Below are positions 36,701 to 49,415 of a stretch of DNA of 64,000 bases, piece by piece. The position numbers and the translations under genes are program-made. The notes beneath the pieces are model-generated. The model did no database searches. It saw only the letters and a list, made by a program, of their open reading frames with translations, and was not told where the DNA came from. Origin of the DNA: Warburgia ugandensis (Eukaryota; Streptophyta; Magnoliopsida; Canellales; Canellaceae); the NCBI GenBank assembly GCA_035236585.1, contig CP141126.1, positions 68,363,414 to 68,427,413 on the forward strand. The letters are read 5' to 3'. The first letter of the stretch is position 1. Every line of letters starts with the position of its first letter.

Positions 36701-38390
36701 TAATAAAAATTGTAAATAAGCTATGGAAGATCAAACAAGATCCAAGAGAGATCTTGAACGATTACAAACAATAAGAAAAGAAATATAATGTAAATTGTAG
36801 TATTTTTCTATGATTTTACTTATAGTATAAATTGTGAACTTAGAAGATTTGAAACCTTGATCATATATGATTCAAGGAAAGTTAGGGCATCCCTCATAAG
36901 ATAAACTCATGTAGAAAGAATACTTGTCTAGAAGAATAATTTTATATGTATGGTTGACATATGTATCAAGATCATGATGGATAATATGAAGTTGAGATGT
37001 ATGAATTAATACCATGATACCACTTTGAGGTAGGTGGATGTACAAGAATGTATTAAGATTTCATGTGTATACATACATGATCTTTTGTCTAGAATTATAA
37101 ACCTTCATAATATAAGTATGCTTAGTACCTTAGCATAGTCATGATTCAATTAAGTAAACCAACCCTATGATCCAATTCAACTATCTAATGATCTAATTAA
37201 ATGAGGTGAAAGTAAGGAGATATGTAGACTAAGGAAACCTTAAGAATAGGGCATAGAAAATATTCCAGCCTTATTTAAACAGACACATCTCTAATATGTA
37301 CAATGTATTTTATATACAAGCATGGTGGCTTGTGATTTTGTTTTACACAGCCTTAGGACTGGGGATGCTATGCTAGGGAAGTTATGAGGGTCTGGCCACC
37401 TGCTTCATAAAACTTATATGATAGATACCATGCCCAAAGAGAGGTTAAATGTCGGGTGGGGCAATCATGGGAAGGCCGCCACTGTGACAGCCATGGTCCT
37501 CCCCATGAGGACATGGATTTTATTATTTCCATAGCTGGTATTAGTGGATGATTATACAGTTATTTGAGCATGCTGTACGGATTGAGACTGTGGCACAATA
37601 GTTCTTGGGTATTTTGAATTATGATGTACATATGATAGACATAGTATAATTCCATGGCACAATGAGATGCCATTACTTGAGTTCCTAGAAAGAAAATCCC
37701 CATATGAGAATTGGATGAATATTGATCCCCTAAATGGGTGCCAAGGAAAGGAACAAGTTTTGAGCAATTTTCACTATTTTAACAGATTTATCCTATACTA
37801 CATAAATAACGTATATACCCTATGTTGACATAATTCAAGAGTCGATAACTATGATGGAATAATGACTGAGGTATGTATTCTTATATTAGTGAAGTAGTAT
37901 ATTTTTGTATCCCCTACCAAGCATAGCTTGTTGAGATATTGTAAATGTTTGAATGTTTACAATATCTCAGAAACAGATAAGGAGAATTAGGAGCTTAAGA
38001 CAGTAGAAGACTTGAAGAGAATAATCAAGTAGGGTGTGTTCCTTGAAGATATGTAATTTTTATTTGAGAGGATTGTATTATATTGAGAGTTTTTAATGTA
38101 AGGTGAGGTTTGAAATTTGGATTATGTAATTTGGACAATGGTTTGTAATTATAATACAGGGATTGTGTGAGAGTGAGCTACTGGCTGATTCCTTGTATTC
38201 AATAAAAATTTATTTTATAGAAAATGTCTATGTGTATTATGTACCTTGAGGTGAGACTTGGGTTTGTTACAAATGAATTTAAAAGAAAATAATTTCTGCT
38301 GCATTGTTTGCAAAATTTCTTTTTACCATTAAGAGCCCTGCCTTTGAAAAATGTTTTACAAAATGTGTTACAAAAACCTGGGTAATCACA
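33757..38390 (+). mobile_element. Solo LTR of a Tekay/Del-like chromovirus (fossil), target duplication AGAAC
   Basis: The LTR is 4,634 bp, from TGTAACACCCC to GGTAATCACA, with a perfect 5-bp duplication AGAAC at 33752-33756 and 38391-38395. It interrupts the Athila 3' LTR. The sister LTR at 56465-56475 reads GAAGAACGATGAAG with no insert, which gives the pre-insertion state. There is no internal region, so this is a solo LTR formed by recombination between two LTRs. A perfect hairpin lies at 37932-37969. It is non-coding and younger than the Athila host. Confidence 0.93.
37932..37969 (+). other. 14-bp perfect inverted repeat in the solo LTR
   Basis: The left arm TGAGATATTGTAAA pairs with the right arm TTTACAATATCTCA across a 10-nt loop. 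The related LTR copy has the equivalent hairpin at 42953-42992, with one A-T pair replaced by G-C on both arms. The function is unknown. It may be an RNA structure of the LTR transcript. Confidence 0.8.
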
Positions 38391-38680
38391 AGAACGATGA
38401 AGTGCTAGGAGAGATTGGGAGAGAGAGAAAGAGACCAAGAGACAATGAGACAAAGAGAATATATGGAGAGAGATGGGTGACAGGGATGTTGTAGTCCCCT
38501 CTTCCTGATGGTGAACAAAGGAAGAGGAGATGGGAAGCAGCAGTGAGCGAGATAGAAAAAATCTGGAGGTAGGGAAGAGGGTAGTGAATTGGGTTTTTCT
38601 ACTATAAGCCTAGAGAGGCTGAGAATGAGAGAGATAAGTATCTAGAAAGAGATGAGTGAGAGGTCGATGCGGCAAGAGAT

Positions 38681-41600
38681 AGTGAAATTGAGAATTTTAA
38701 GGAAAATCAGGCTGGAATATTAGGGTTATTTAGAATTCACTTCTCATAGAAGTATAATCAAAGGATAAGACATGTATAATTGAAATCAAATTCAGTGAAC
38801 CCTTCAAAATAACTGTAAGCATGACTTATTTTGAATCCGGATGAAAAAGTCTTATTTTTCTCCATTTTTATTAACAAAAGGGTAAAATGGTAATTTTACC
38901 TAGATCCAAGGCCTAAGACATAAATATTTAGAATGTACTTAGAAATACGAATCCAACACCACTAAGTACGCTCAATTCCAAGGTCATGGGAATAAACCCT
39001 AATTTTTATACATATAGGGCAAAATGGTCTTTTTACACTATGTGGGGCTCACATGGGGCCCACAAGGGATCCACAAAGGAATCTAATGACCAGACCACAT
39101 GAAATCATGAGTCAAACCACTACCACCTGCTGGTGGAGAAGGAGCTGGTAGTGGAAATCCAATGATATTAAATAATAAAAAGAAATAAACATAATTAATA
39201 CATGTCATCATTAAAAACACTCAAAACACCTATAAATACCCCTCAGAAAATTTCCAAAAATATTTATAAAATTCTTCACGAAATTCCTTAGACTATATCA
39301 AAATTTCAGCTAAAAAATCCTCCTCCTTCTCTCTCTTTTCTTCTCTTCCTCTTAACATTGTTTTTTTCATTTGTTAGAGAGTCCACAAACACACCTGGGG
39401 CAATATTCCTCCTCAGGTTATTAGGCGTGCCTGTACATGCGTCATCCCCGACGGGCAGGGTTTTCACCCTACTATGGTTTTTGAATTAGATGTCACATTT
39501 TGATCGTTGAAAATCAATCTTGGCCATTGGATATCTTAATAATACTGAGATATACAAGAGCCCTATATTGTTATGGTAATCAGAGGAGTATTTATTGGAA
39601 AATTGTCGAAAAATGGTGAGCTCCGATGACTTATCTTAAGGTGTGGATTTCCTGGTTTTACCGACCAAATTCTGGAATGTCGTCACTTCAAGTAGGTGCA
39701 CTTTGCACTCCCCTTTCATTTCTGGTAGATAGACCATGTTTTTCGGCCACCTAGAGAATTCCCTAGCCGTTGATCCATCGGAAACGACGGATCTATCATG
39801 AAGGGTTGAGATTTCCTCCATCGACAACTTAGATGCAACTTTTGAGCTGTTGGATGGATTCCTGGGGCCCCAAAACCCCAAGAGATGAGATCTGGGTCAC
39901 CGAAAGTCATGGATGGAGGAGATCTAGCCACAGGTGATCCGACGGTCCAGATTTGGACTGTCTCGCTTGTAGCTGGTCACTTCCACCCGACCACTTGGGA
40001 TAGGTAGTAATGGGCGTGGGCCGTTGGTCATCCCACACCCGTAAACCCAGATTAGATCTGGGCCATTCTATTTTGATCTAAAACCTAATTTCTTCAATTC
40101 AGAGCTTGATGCACCTTTGATTTTAAATATGAAAACTACTATGGATTCCTTGTATCTTTTAGAATTCACTGAACTTGTTATATATGAGTTTTAAATTGTA
40201 TTTACATGTTCTATTTAGTAAAATTCGTGCCATTAATCTTGGATCATGGCCTAGATGACCCCAAACTGAAAATCTGAACAGATGGATGTGTTTAGAAGGT
40301 CCAAAATCTTAAGAGGTATGATTATAGTAGAAATTTGGTGTCTATAGATTAATCAAATAAAGAAAAACAATAAGAGTGAAATTTAGCCCTTAAAAACAAG
40401 TTGAAAGCTTTAAACCTCAATTCTGATCTCAATTGAATTCTAAATTGAGATCAGAAAGTTTTTATGGATTCCTTGTGATAATTATAACGCATTGAACCAA
40501 TAAAATTGTAATTTTAATTCATTAAATTTTCTGTAATTAAGTGGATAAGTATACTAACATACTTGATTTACAAGATCTTGGATGATCAGACCAATCAATC
40601 CTTTTTCAATGATGATATAATAATGTAATAACTTAAATTAGTGAGTTATATGTAATTTTATAGGCAGATCTTAAGAGATATAGCCTTAAAAGTAATAAAA
40701 ACCATAAAAAGGGATGGAAATCTCCTTGATCAAGTTGATCAAGGATGATTGGGATATATGGATAGGTATTGATGATGATATTGAGTTATGATTATGTGAA
40801 TTTATGGAATGGATGATGAGGATTTGGGCTAGATCAAGATCTATGCTCTTAAATGGGATAAAGTAAGTTAAGATCTCCTTGATCGGGCAGATCAAGGAAG
40901 ATCAAATCAAGGGATGAGATACATCAATGATTTAATAATGAAATTACATCAATAAGAAATGTTAGATCTAAAATAAAATGAAGGATCAAGATCTAAACCC
41001 TAAAAAAAGGAAAAATGAATAAGGATCAATTAAGACTGTTGGATCATGATAAGTGTTTATATCTTTTTAGATTTGAATTAATTTTTCCTTGCTTAGTAGA
41101 GTTTTATAGAATTATTTATTTATGCTTTATGTTTATGCTTTAATGCTTAAGTAATGGAAATTTCATTGAAATTGTAATTAAATGAAATTAGAATGAAAGG
41201 ACATTTACATGGAATGTATGACATGGACTTAATGATAGAAAGGACCATAGTTAGTAGGATAATATAAGGAATATAAATTCCTTGGTCCAAATGAGGAGAA
41301 TAATAAAACTCCATGAATGACATTTTAGTTCATGGATTTAATTAAAATCAATTAGAAAGAGTACTTAGGGTTGAAATGCTCATAGGAACCTTATGAAAGG
41401 TTGAGCTAGCGTCAATATAGTGGATGATAGACATAATGATTAAGGGGCTTCTCTGATAGAGCCTCGCTCTTCCCCCACCTTCCGTTGATGTTTGTGAGGT
41501 CTAAACACCTCCGTACATGAGGATTGAAGTAACCATTTTGTGTTCAACTATTCAACTAGTAAGCCTTAGCCAATTTGACATAAGAGGAGCTTCTAGACTT

Positions 41601-43436
41601 AGAATGAAATAAGCTACCCTCAACCAATAAAACATTAATTGGTTGAGTAATAATAATAAGAGCATAAAATGTAATAAATCATCTAATCCTAATAAAAATT
41701 GTAATCAAGATAAGGATGATCAAACAAGATCCATAGGATCTTGAATGATAAAAAAAAATTAAGAATACTAATGTAGTATTGTATTATGTATGTCTATATA
41801 AAAATTATGTACAGGTATGTAGAAGAACATGGATAGAGAATTCTAACCCTTGATCAAACACAATTCCAGGAAAATTAGGACATCCCTTATAGGGATACAT
41901 ATGAATAACTTGATATGTATGGTTGATAGATGTATGAATACAGACTAGGATGAGCAATGTGGAGGAATACCACTAGGGATGTATGAATCAAGACAATGTC
42001 ATCACTTTGAGGTAGGTGGTTATACAAAGATGTATTAGAGACTCATGTGTATACATACATGATGTTCTATCTAGAAGTATAGACCTTCATGATATAATTA
42101 GTACCTTCGCATAGTCATGATCCAAAACTTATGATCCAATTAGTGATCCAAAACCTATGATCCAACTAAGTGAGTCAATCTCATAATCTAATCAAAATTG
42201 ATCTAATATGATGATCAAGTCTAATGAGGTGAAAGTAATGAGATATGGAGACTAAGGAAACCCTAAGAATAGGGTATAGAAAATATTCTAGCCTTAGTTA
42301 AACAGACACATCATCTGATATGTACAATGCATTTTCCATACAAGTAAGGAGGCTTGTGATTTTGTTTTATATAGAGATAGAAACTGGGGATACTATGCTA
42401 GGGAAGTTATGAGGGTTTGGCCACCCGCTTCCTGAAACTTATATGATAGATACCGTGCCCAAAGAGAGGCTAAAAGTCGGGTGAGGCAATAATGGGAAGG
42501 GCCCACTGTGACAGCCATGGTCCACCCCATGAGGACATGAATTGATTATTCCATAGTTGGTATCAGTGGAGGATCATACAGTTATCCGAGCACGCTATAC
42601 AGATTGAGACTGTAGCATAGTAGTCCTAATGTATTTTGCATTATGATGCACATATGATAGGCATAACATAATGCCATGGCATAATGAGATGCCACTACAT
42701 GAGTTCCTGGAAATCCCTATATAAAGATCGGCTGAATATTGAATTCCAAAGTGGAAGTATAGCCAAGGGAAGGAACAAGTTTTGAGCAATCTTCACTATA
42801 TTAACTAGCTTGATCTATACTACATAAATATAATCTATGTATGAGTATGAGATAACTCATGAATGGATAACCAGGAAGGAATACTGACTAAGGTAGGTAT
42901 TCTTATATTGATGAAGTAGTATATTTTTGTATCCCCTACCAAGCACAGCTTGCTGAGGTATTGTAAATGTTTTCATGTTTCTAATACCTCAGATACAGGG
43001 AAGGAGGGTTAGAAGCTCAAGATCATAAAAGACTCAAGGAAGTAATGCTTGAAGACGTGAAGAAAATAAGCAATTAGGGTATGCCCTTGAAGATATGTAA
43101 TTTTCTTTATTTGAGAGAGTTTTGTATTAAGTGTTTTTAATGTAAGGTGAGGTTTGAAATTTGGATTATGTAATTTGGATAATGGGTTGTAATTATAATA
43201 CAGGGGCTGTGTAAGAGTGAACTACTAGATGATTCCTGATATTCAATGAAATGTTATTTTATACAAAATGGCTATGTGTATTATGTATCTTCAAGTGAGA
43301 CTTGGGTTTTGTTACAAATGAATTTAAATGAAAAGAATTTTCATTGTATTGTTTGCGAATTTTTTATTACCATTTAAGGGCCCTTCCTTTGAAAAATATA
43401 TTACAAAAATGTGTTTCAAAAACTCGGGTTGTCGCA
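38681..43436 (+). mobile_element. Second LTR of the same chromovirus family (fossil), 5' edge missing
   Basis: It is about 4.76 kb and colinear with 33757-38390 from roughly the 38th base of that LTR to its end (CTCGGGTTGTCGCA at 43436). The first few dozen bases are absent and no target duplication is found. Only about 290 bp separate it from the first copy, and those bases are Athila LTR, not internal retroelement sequence. The two are therefore separate insertions rather than the two LTRs of one element. It has no internal region. Confidence 0.85.
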
Positions 43437-45508
43437 CTACAGGCCTTCCTTGCGGTTGCCCTCATTGGCTAAAATTGAAAACTTAACACACCCTAACCAG
43501 CATTTTTCTAGTCCTGAGAAAAACATGTAAAAAAACCAATTTACATTACAACATTCAAAAAATTATTTTCAAGTCAACTCCACTTTTTACTTAGAGACTT
43601 ATCTTCAATAAATCTATCAACTTTAGCATACTAATAAAAACAAATAAAAAATTCAAAACCCTACCTATATGTTAAATACATTCCAATTAAAATTAGATCT
43701 CAGAGTATGTGTGTATAGTCTACATATAGAATAATTTTTATCTTAAAGTAGACTTCTAACTTTTGAACTTTATTTGAAATTTGTTTTGACCTCAATCCTC
43801 ACTAATGACATATAGTCAGAAATAGAATCTCTTATAAAAGATTCAAATCATATCTCTCTCTTAAATATGTGAGCAGAGTTAATAGAAACAAATTTATCTC
43901 ATATATATTCTTGAATGAATGAAAGTTACTAAGGAATTTAGTTTTGATCCCTTTAGAAATGATAAAGATGTCATTACCTTTGAAATTGTAGAAATATTAC
44001 TCTTTAAATCCTATCTTTTCATATTCTCATCAAGACTATATTCATCATAGAATTAATAGGTGTTTAACTAGGACAAAACATAAGCTTAGGACAGGGTTAT
44101 GAGAAGAAAGGGTATAAAGGGTATTCAAAATTCTTCAAAAATAAGTAGAGGTCTTCTAAAGTTGATAATTCTTCATTACTTTGGTTTCTTGAGGTGAATT
44201 TTTCTTTTTCCACTTTTTTGTATTCTACAAACTTTTTTTTAACACTTTTGAATCTCTTTAAAGAACATTTCTTGATACTCAATTTTCTACTTTCATTGCA
44301 ATTGAAAAGTATTCATTCATTAATATCTAACTTATCTTTCAAAGAAAATAGATAATTAATATATTATACTAGGTTAATATGGGTAAGGTAATTTGGGTGA
44401 GAAAAGAAAAGGCTTCTATAAAAGGTTCAAATTGGCAAATTAGTGGTAAAAATGTTATTGGGTAGGCTTTATATCTCTAGGTTAACAACAAGGATGGCCT
44501 AAATTATTTTTTAGGTTTCCTACAATCTATTAGATTCAATGAACTTCTAAAATTTTGAAGGTAATACTCTGATAATTCCTGTAATTAGCCAAATTTAAAA
44601 ATTGATGGGATAAAATTTTACTTTAAGCAAGTAGAAGAATAAAAATTTAGAACATTTATAACTTCTAAAAAAGAATGAATGGCGCTAAAACTCACTTAAG
44701 TTATAGATCTTCATTGAACTTCTTCAGGATCTCTAAGTTATAACTACTTATCAATTTATATTATATATACAAATGCATATACAAATATGATCTAAGACTA
44801 TGCTTTCATGGAATACTATAGAAAATGAGCAAAATGATGAATTAATCATGTACAATTTCAATAATATGCCAAAGTTACCTAGGCAATACTTTAGAAAATT
44901 TAATTCTCATCATAGTGTAGGAATTGACCTAAAATTTTTCAAAATTTTCAAAATTGTTTAGAAATTTAAGAAAATCAACAAAAACTAGAACTTGCTAGAA
45001 TTCTACACCCCCCAACTTGAAAGAAAATAAGACCAAAAGTGAATATGGATGATGTAGAAAATAATGAAAAAATACACAAGATAATACGAAAAGGATCAGA
45101 TCCACTCAATCTTGATAAATATGATTCTTTAGAGCTGTGGACTCAACTTCTAGATTCTCAAATTCCAAGAAAGGCTTTAAATGTTGACCATTCTCTCTAA
45201 AAGTATGGCTAATCCTAGCATCCTCAATCTTGATGGTCCCATATGGAAAAACTTCTTTAACTATACATGAACTAGTCCATCAAGATCTAAGCTTACCTAA
45301 TCTCTTCCAACTCATTAAGTTAGAGTTTTCTATGTGAGCCTACTTTATCCATATTGAAATTAAAGGTCTTTATTGCCTAGTAGGCTCTATGTTCCAAAAC
45401 CATAAGCAAATATCAAGCTTTATTTTATACAATACTATAAGGAGACATACCAATCGGGGTTCAATGTGCAGTCCTATAAACATATAGTTCATCGGTTAGT
45501 CTAAGATG

Positions 45509-46060
45509 CTAATCCTTACAATATGGATTAATAGTCTTTTGAAGAATTTGTTTTATAGCTCGATTAGATACTTTAACTTGTCCACTTGTTCGTGGGTGAT
45601 ATGGTATTGCAACTTTATGTGTAATGTTATATTTTTTAATGAGTGCTTCAAATGGCTTGTTGCAAAAATGTGCATTGTTATCACTTATAATGGCTTGAGG
45701 GGTACCAAATCTAGAAAAAATATTTTCTTTTAAGAATTTAACAACTATTTTGTGATCATTATGCCTACATGGGATATCCTGAATCCATTTGGATTCATAG
45801 ACTATAGCTAGTAAGAGTATTAAATGTATCCAAAAGAATGTGGCAAAGATCCCATGAAATCTATGCCCCAACAATAAAAAACTTCTATGAAAATGATAGG
45901 GTTCAAAGGCATCATATGCTTACAGTTTATTCCTCCTATCTTTGGACATTGCTCCCAAGCTTTATAGAACACGTGTGTCTTTAAACAATGAAGGGTAGTA
46001 GAAACCACATTGCAAAATCTTTGCAGCCATTTTCTATGCAGAAAAATGTCCACCACATGC
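45509..46060 (-). pseudogene. Integrase relic of the Athila-like element
   Basis: The minus-strand open piece at 45874-45509 contains SRFGTPQAIISDNNAHFCNK, then YHPRTSGQVKVSNRAIKQIL, the integrase core pattern of Ty3/gypsy. An upstream piece to 46056 carries the N-terminal zinc-binding-like segment. The relic is broken. Confidence 0.9.
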
Positions 46061-46099
46061 TTCTAAGTGATAGAAGGAGATAATACTATGTTGCTCTAA

Positions 46100-47400
46100 G
46101 TTAGGTATACATCTTCTAATTATTTGATCTGGGCGGTACTTAATTCAAAGATTCTATTAGTACTATGCGAGAAAAGTGGTCAGCTACACCATTCTCTACT
46201 CCTTTCTTATCTTTTATTTTAATGTCAAACTCTTAAAGTAGAAGAATCCATCTAATTAGTCTAGCCTCAGCATCTTTCTTGGAAAGAAGATACTTAAGGG
46301 TCGAATGATCACTGTATATGACTATTTTAGATCCAACCAAATAAGATCTTAATTTATCCAAGGTGAAGACAACTGCTAAGTGTTCTTTTTCAGTAGTGGA
46401 ATAATTCATTTGAGTGCTATTTTGGGTCCTACTTGCATAATAGATGACATATGGCTTTTTCTCTTTTCTCTGCCCTAGTACAGCTCCTTTGGGTGATCAC
46501 TAGCATTACACATGATTTCAAAGGGTAGATTCCAATTAGGTGATTTCATGATAGGTATAGTGGTTAACTTATCTTTCAGCTTTGTAAAAGTTTCTTGACA
46601 ATCATCAGTCCACTCAAAAGGGTATCCTTTGTAAGGAGGTGACACAATGGTCTGGATATTGCACTAAAATCTTTACTAACCCGCCTATAAAATCTTGCAT
46701 AACCTAGGAAAGAGCAAATGTCACTAATAGATTAGGGATGGGTAGATAAGTAATTAGGTCAACTTTGGTTCTATCTACCTCTATATCTTTGGATTACACT
46801 ATGTGGACAATGACAATTCCCTTAGGAACCATGGAATAACACTTTTCCTAATTAAGCATTAAGTTCTTTTCTTTAGAACGACTAAAGACTTCTCTTAGAT
46901 TTTCAAGACATATTTCAATTGAATCACTAAAAATAGAAAAGTCTTCCATGAAAACCTCTAAGATTCTCTCTACCATATCAATAAAGATACTCAACATGCA
47001 GCATTGAAATGTGGCAAGAGTATTACATAATTCAAATGCATTCTTTTGTAAGAAAAAGTGGCAAAAGGACATGTAAAAGTAGTCTTTTCCTAATCCTTGA
47101 GTGCAATTTCTATCTGGTTATACCCTAAGTAACCGTATAAAAAACAATTATACCGATGTCCTACAACCCTTTCTAGCATCTAACTAGCGAAGGGCAAAGG
47201 AAAATGGCCCTTTCTCTTGACATCATTCAATTTTCTATAGTCAATGCACATACGCCAACAGTGGTAACTCTAGTTGGAATTTATAAATTATTGGCATTAG
47301 TGATCACTATTACTTCAAACGTCTTTGGAACTACTTGAGTATAACTTACCCATTTGCCATCACTTATGGGATAGATGATTCCCACATCACGCAATTTAAG
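46100..47400 (-). pseudogene. Reverse transcriptase and RNase H relic of the Athila-like element
   Basis: Minus-strand fragments include a YNQIEIALKD-like RT block near 47110, an RT catalytic-region remnant with VFMEDFSIFSDS in the piece 47072-46848, and an RNase H-like NYSTTEKEHLAVVF segment near 46400-46360. It is decayed. Confidence 0.8.
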
Positions 47401-47702
47401 GGTTTCTGCTCTAACCATAGCTTTTATTTTAAGATTTAACCTTCTTTACATTTAATGACATGGTTTAGCATCATCCTCTAGATATATCCTATGGGTACAT
47501 ATTAAAGGGTTAATGCCCTTCATATCAGCAATGGTCCGTCCTATAGCACCTTTGTGTTTTTTTTTAAGTATCTATTAATATTTTCTCATAAATAGGTATA
47601 TTTTAAATATGATGGTAGATATTTCAATTCATGCTTAGCAGGTTCTATTAATGATGGAAAGGGAGTGGATTCCCTTGGTGGAAGTTCCTCAAAATGAGGT
47701 TT

Positions 47703-48047
47703 TCATTTTTCTATATCTATGATAGGAATAGAATCAAGGAGGGCATTAACTTTCTCTATTAATACATCATCATTAAACTCATTAAAGTGAGCCAAATAGG
47801 CCTCAAGTGGGTCCAACAAGGAAGATGATTGAAAATGATCTTGCACAACTAAATTTATCATGTTGACATAGTGCAAGTCATTAATGAGTTCACGAGGTTT
47901 CTTACAAATGTTGAATATGTTTAACTCTAATATCATATTACCAAAAGGCAGTTTCAGGACACCATTTCTATAGTTAATTATGGAATTGGATGCAACAAAA
48001 AATGATAGTCCTAGGATGACTGGTATTTCATTTTTCTCATTCACCAT
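47703..48047 (-). pseudogene. Aspartic protease-region relic of the Athila-like element
   Basis: The open piece reads EIPVILGLSFFVASNSIINY, then NGVLKLPFGN, matching the C-terminal half of Athila retropepsin regions (ILGRPFLATA...I...G.L.L..G). It is a fragment. Confidence 0.75.
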
Positions 48048-49415
48048 CGGTTGTGTATCCAGAATTAGAAAATCTATAGGAAAGCAGAACTATTTTACTT
48101 AGACAAGCACATCTTCTATTACTCCTCTCAGTATCTTCATAAAATTATTGGCTAGCTAAAGTGTAGTAAAAGTAGTTTTCAACTCACCCAGACCTAACTG
48201 TTCATATACCGATATAGTAGTAGGTTCACACCAGATCTCAAATCTATAAGGCTTGATTATTCTTATTGTTGCCAATAATGCAAGTAAGAGTGGGGCAACC
48301 TAGATCCTTGTATTTTGGTGGTGTATGATGTTGAAGAATGGAACTAACTTGTTCAATAAAAAAATGCCTTCTTTTGCACATTCAATTTCCTCTTGATTGT
48401 GCATACATTTTTTAAAAATCTGACATATGATGGGATTTGTTTTATTGTATCTAAGATCGTTATGTTGATATTGATTTGCTTAAATATCTCCATAATCTCA
48501 TCATTGCTGGTACTCTTTGTGACTTGACGCAACCTTTAGGAAAATGGTACAGGGATAGGACATGGGTCAACAAGTGAAGTGGGTCCTTCTATTTGGAATT
48601 TTCTTTTACTTTAGTGGATTTTTCTACTTGTTTAGTCTTTTGTGATTTATCCTTCTCAAGTCTTTTACCACTCCTAAGAATGGTAGCCACCTTCGTCTAT
48701 TCCATGATAGAACTTAATGATGCATTAGATGTATTATTGCTAACTGCATGCACTCCCTTAAAGTTTCCTTGTGGTTGAGTTAGAAAATTTTCTTTTTTCA
48801 TATTTTGCATCATTTGACTCATCATATTTTTTATTTCATTCACAAAGTAGTTAGTGTTTTAATTGAACTTCTAACTGAGAAGTTTTCCTCTCCTGATTAT
48901 GAATGAGTTAATGAATATTATCATCTATAGGCCTTTTGGGTTGGGAGCAAGTAAGGTCTAGAAGTAAGAGGTTGGTATGGGGGGAGGGCAAGAAGCCCTT
49001 GGTTTTGTTGGTGAGGATGGTATGGGCCTAGTTGTGAGACATTGGTAGTTGGTCCATTTTTTCAACTGAAATTAGTGTAGTTTCTTTAGTTGGGGTAATA
49101 TGTCTCTGAGTATGGGGAGAAAGGTCTTTTATAAGTGTTAAGTGCGTTAGCCTAATCATGAAGTACCTCTTAAAATGCTAGAATGGTAGGACATTCCTGA
49201 GTAAGATGAGGGGTACTTTCATAGATGCTACATAATTATTCATCCTTATTTGAGTTTTTCTTTCCCATTACTATGGCTTCTACTTCTTTAGTAAGGGACG
49301 CTACTCTGGTATTAAGTTTATCTTTGTTAGACCTGGCATACATGCCTCCCCTATCATGGGTGGTAGTGTGCTTGGGTCTATCTGGATGTTCTACTCTTTC
49401 TGAGTCAGCCCAAGT

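Larger units (their letters stand above)
32743..45007 (-). repeat. 3' LTR of the Athila-like element, in three pieces
   Basis: The pieces are 32743-33756, 38391-38680 and, less certainly, 43437-45007. The first two align closely with the 5' LTR at 55368-56750, including the AGGCTATTGTAGTATAG end and the 'tgacaaatttcttcaaatct' block. The third is assigned because it abuts the polypurine tract and starts (minus strand) TGTAGAATTC. It has no clear counterpart in the truncated 5' LTR. Confidence 0.7.

Noticed and set aside
33757-43436. One complete retrotransposon with LTRs at 33757-38390 and 38681-43436
   Set aside because: The 290 bp between them match the Athila LTR at 56470-56750, and there is no primer site, coding region or polypurine tract.
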